Source: Microbacterium sp. lyk4-40-TSB-66 (GTDB lineage Bacteria; Actinomycetota; Actinomycetes; Actinomycetales; Microbacteriaceae). Taken from it: a DNA stretch of 64,000 bases. The translations under genes were made by a program, and so were the position numbers. The stretch is from positions 1 through 64,000 of the forward strand of contig NZ_JARVRW010000003.1 of NCBI RefSeq assembly GCF_030209475.1. The letters run 5' to 3'. How positions within the stretch are numbered: the first letter of the stretch is position 1; the number at the start of each line of letters is the position of its first letter. This document shows positions 63,843-64,000 of the stretch, one piece after another. The notes under the pieces are model-generated. The model was not told where the DNA came from. It did not search any database and saw only the letters and a program-made list of their open reading frames with translations.

Positions 63843-64000
63843 GGCGGCATTCGGTCACGGGCCGGCAGGCGAGGAGCGCGCAGCCGGGGGTGCAACCGGC
63901 CCCGCCGCGTCCGGCGACCTGGGCCCGGCCGATGTGCCGGCCACCGGCCCCACCGCCGGGGCGTCAGGTGACGCGGGCTCGTCAGCCCGTTCGGCCGGCA
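63835..64000 (+). CDS. Next gene of the sulfur operon, 5' end only
   Basis: ATG at 63835 overlaps the ferredoxin stop by 8 nt and the frame stays open to the window end (55 codons). The sequence is Ala/Gly/Pro-rich ([14 protein letters not shown] onward) like the N-terminal extension of CobA, without a recognisable domain yet. By operon logic a siroheme or sulfur gene could follow, but this cannot be seen here. Confidence 0.6.
   Translation, partial: MTEAAFGHGPAGEERAAGGATGPAASGDLGPADVPATGPTAGASGDAGSSARSAG

Overview
The window is high-GC DNA (about 70% G+C by eye) with many GTG starts, 4-nt ATGA/GTGA gene overlaps and many predicted leaderless transcripts. HspR/HAIR heat-shock control, an FdxA-type ferredoxin and FprA, an Fe-S APS reductase and an ECF42/DGPF pair all point to an actinobacterium. 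Codon style and gene content fit Microbacteriaceae, most likely Microbacterium or a close relative; that is an inference. The first 55 bases are an unbroken G run that looks like a contig-end artefact. I see no rRNA, tRNA, CRISPR array or intact insertion sequence.

Layout. 0.1-5.4 kb: a beta-lactamase-fold protein lacking its catalytic Ser and Lys, an M13 metallopeptidase, a MATE transporter and a SpoU RNA methyltransferase. 5.4-9.3 kb is the accessory stretch. It holds a secreted RCC1-repeat/Ig-like protein between two copies of a palindrome, a spore-coat-U (Csu pilin type) gene broken by one in-frame TAA, and unrecognised gene fragments. 9.3-18.3 kb: manganese transporter mntH and DtxR-type regulator under a palindromic operator that covers the mntH start, a P-type ATPase, an SDR enzyme, CsbD, a HAD phosphatase, a 49-residue membrane protein, pyrE and exonuclease III. 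18.7-31.7 kb: DGPF protein with ECF42 sigma factor, FMN reductase, two-component system plus ABC exporter, GH15 hydrolase, glucose-6-phosphate dehydrogenase, nitroreductase and RraA-like protein. 31.9-43.8 kb: clpB (no N-domain) behind a perfect HAIR site, a GlxA-type regulator, two GT4 glycosyltransferases and a paired ABC exporter. 44.0-50.4 kb: dnaK-grpE-dnaJ-hspR with two HAIR sites, then a DEAD-box helicase. 50.6-53.4 kb: an MFS transporter and two divergent MarR-like regulators. 53.7-64.0 kb: a sulfur-assimilation operon.

How genes work together. HspR, encoded last in the dnaK operon, should repress both dnaK and clpB. The sulfur operon supplies sulfate activation (CysDN), APS reduction (CysH), sulfite reduction (siroheme reductase), the methyltransferase for siroheme (CobA), a likely electron chain (FprA, ferredoxin) and a sulfonate-type ABC importer. 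MntR probably controls its own operon with mntH.

Unexplained structure. The heptamer GGATGCC/GGCATCC occurs about 110 times on both strands, several-fold above expectation, and forms the stems of at least two intergenic hairpins. About 19 genes start 6-7 nt after a TANNNT box. Several 3' spacers each carry their own palindromic word in multiple copies; the most striking is three tandem 114-115 bp units upstream of dnaK.
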